Assembly: GCA_902780695.1 (NCBI GenBank)
Contig: CACZGM010000006.1
Span: 1 to 64,000 of the forward strand
DNA: 64,000 nucleotides
Reading direction: 5' to 3'
From: an uncultured Ruminococcus sp.
GTDB lineage: Bacteria; Bacillota; Clostridia; Oscillospirales; Ruminococcaceae
The position numbers and the translations under genes are program-made. The notes under the pieces are model-generated. The model was not told where the DNA came from and ran no database searches. It saw only the letters and a program-made list of their open reading frames with translations. Of the stretch, positions 63,729-64,000 are shown piece by piece. Each line of letters begins with the position of its first letter. Position 1 is the stretch's first letter.

Positions 63729-64000
63729 ATACGCCTCCGAAATAATTTAGTATGCCGATGTCCGTTTACCGACCGCGAAAAGGCTTCATAACACAGACCG
63801 GAAGTCTTTTGCAGGTCGGGGACGAAATTAGAATGACAATCAGGGAACGTGTCCGATTAAAATCCGCTGAAAGCGTTTTTTCAGCATTCCGGGGTCGTAT
63901 ATTACGGGATCCCGGGCAACAAAACGGCGTTTTGAACACCGTTTAATAAAAGCGGCTTTCGCCCGACCCGTTTTTATACAGGTCAGGCGAGAAAATCATA

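Overview
The window reads as chromosome of a low-motility-gene, Gram-positive gut or rumen Clostridia, most likely Oscillospiraceae/Ruminococcus-like. The basis is gene content (FeoA-FeoB fusion with a Cys-rich partner, DegV, MoxR/DUF58/transglutaminase, BirA-BioY-BioB, sodium-pump decarboxylase subunits, glycogen phosphorylase), strong RBSs, sigma-A type promoters with 17-bp spacers, and intermediate GC with frequent ATA/GGA-type intergenic repeats. No rRNA, tRNA or CRISPR was found.

Layout. 1-6.8 kb: a minus-strand housekeeping operon lepA-hemW-GNAT-GNAT-dus-SDR-mrp; the dus gene lacks an internal conserved block. 6.8-8.0 kb: a repeat-rich spacer. 8.0-10.3 kb: two membrane proteins and a HAD phosphatase. 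10.3-19.7 kb: a laterally acquired, A+T-richer element with a large serine recombinase, a TnpW-like peptide, a small Cys-rich protein, a sigma-like regulator, an approximately 650-nt non-coding stretch rich in hairpins and closed by two tandem terminators, and a 1658-aa DUF4011-helicase-Vsr-type nuclease protein that looks like single-gene phage defence. 19.7-23.4 kb: iron uptake (FeoAB fusion plus Cys-rich peptide) and an HD-GYP protein. 23.4-31.3 kb: azoreductase, then a plus-strand run CBS-moxR-DUF58-transglutaminase-birA-bioY-bioB. 31.4-35.8 kb: glycogen phosphorylase, then the beta and gamma subunits of a biotin-dependent Na+ pump. 36.2-45.5 kb: envelope/ABC functions (HlyD-like lipoprotein, FtsX-type permease, lipoprotein, DUF4236 protein, and a frameshifted MacB-like ABC protein). 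45.9-53.0 kb: DegV, a fused tyrosine phosphatase, a FecR-like surface protein with five Cys repeats, an AraC regulator, an epimerase and an SDR. 53.1-59.7 kb: a minus-strand four-gene operon (double-HTH regulator, five-zinc-ribbon membrane protein, large secreted HEXXH protein, zinc-ribbon membrane protein) that I cannot assign to a described system. 59.8-63.7 kb: GGDEF protein, then a chemoreceptor coupled to an amidohydrolase.

The most unusual parts are the mobile defence element with its possible large structured RNA, and the zinc-ribbon/HEXXH operon with a long inverted repeat in its promoter. Dispersed repeats (a 27-bp hairpin family with five copies and a 63-bp family with four) sit mainly at operon ends. 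Functional statements rest on motif recognition by eye; no database search was run.
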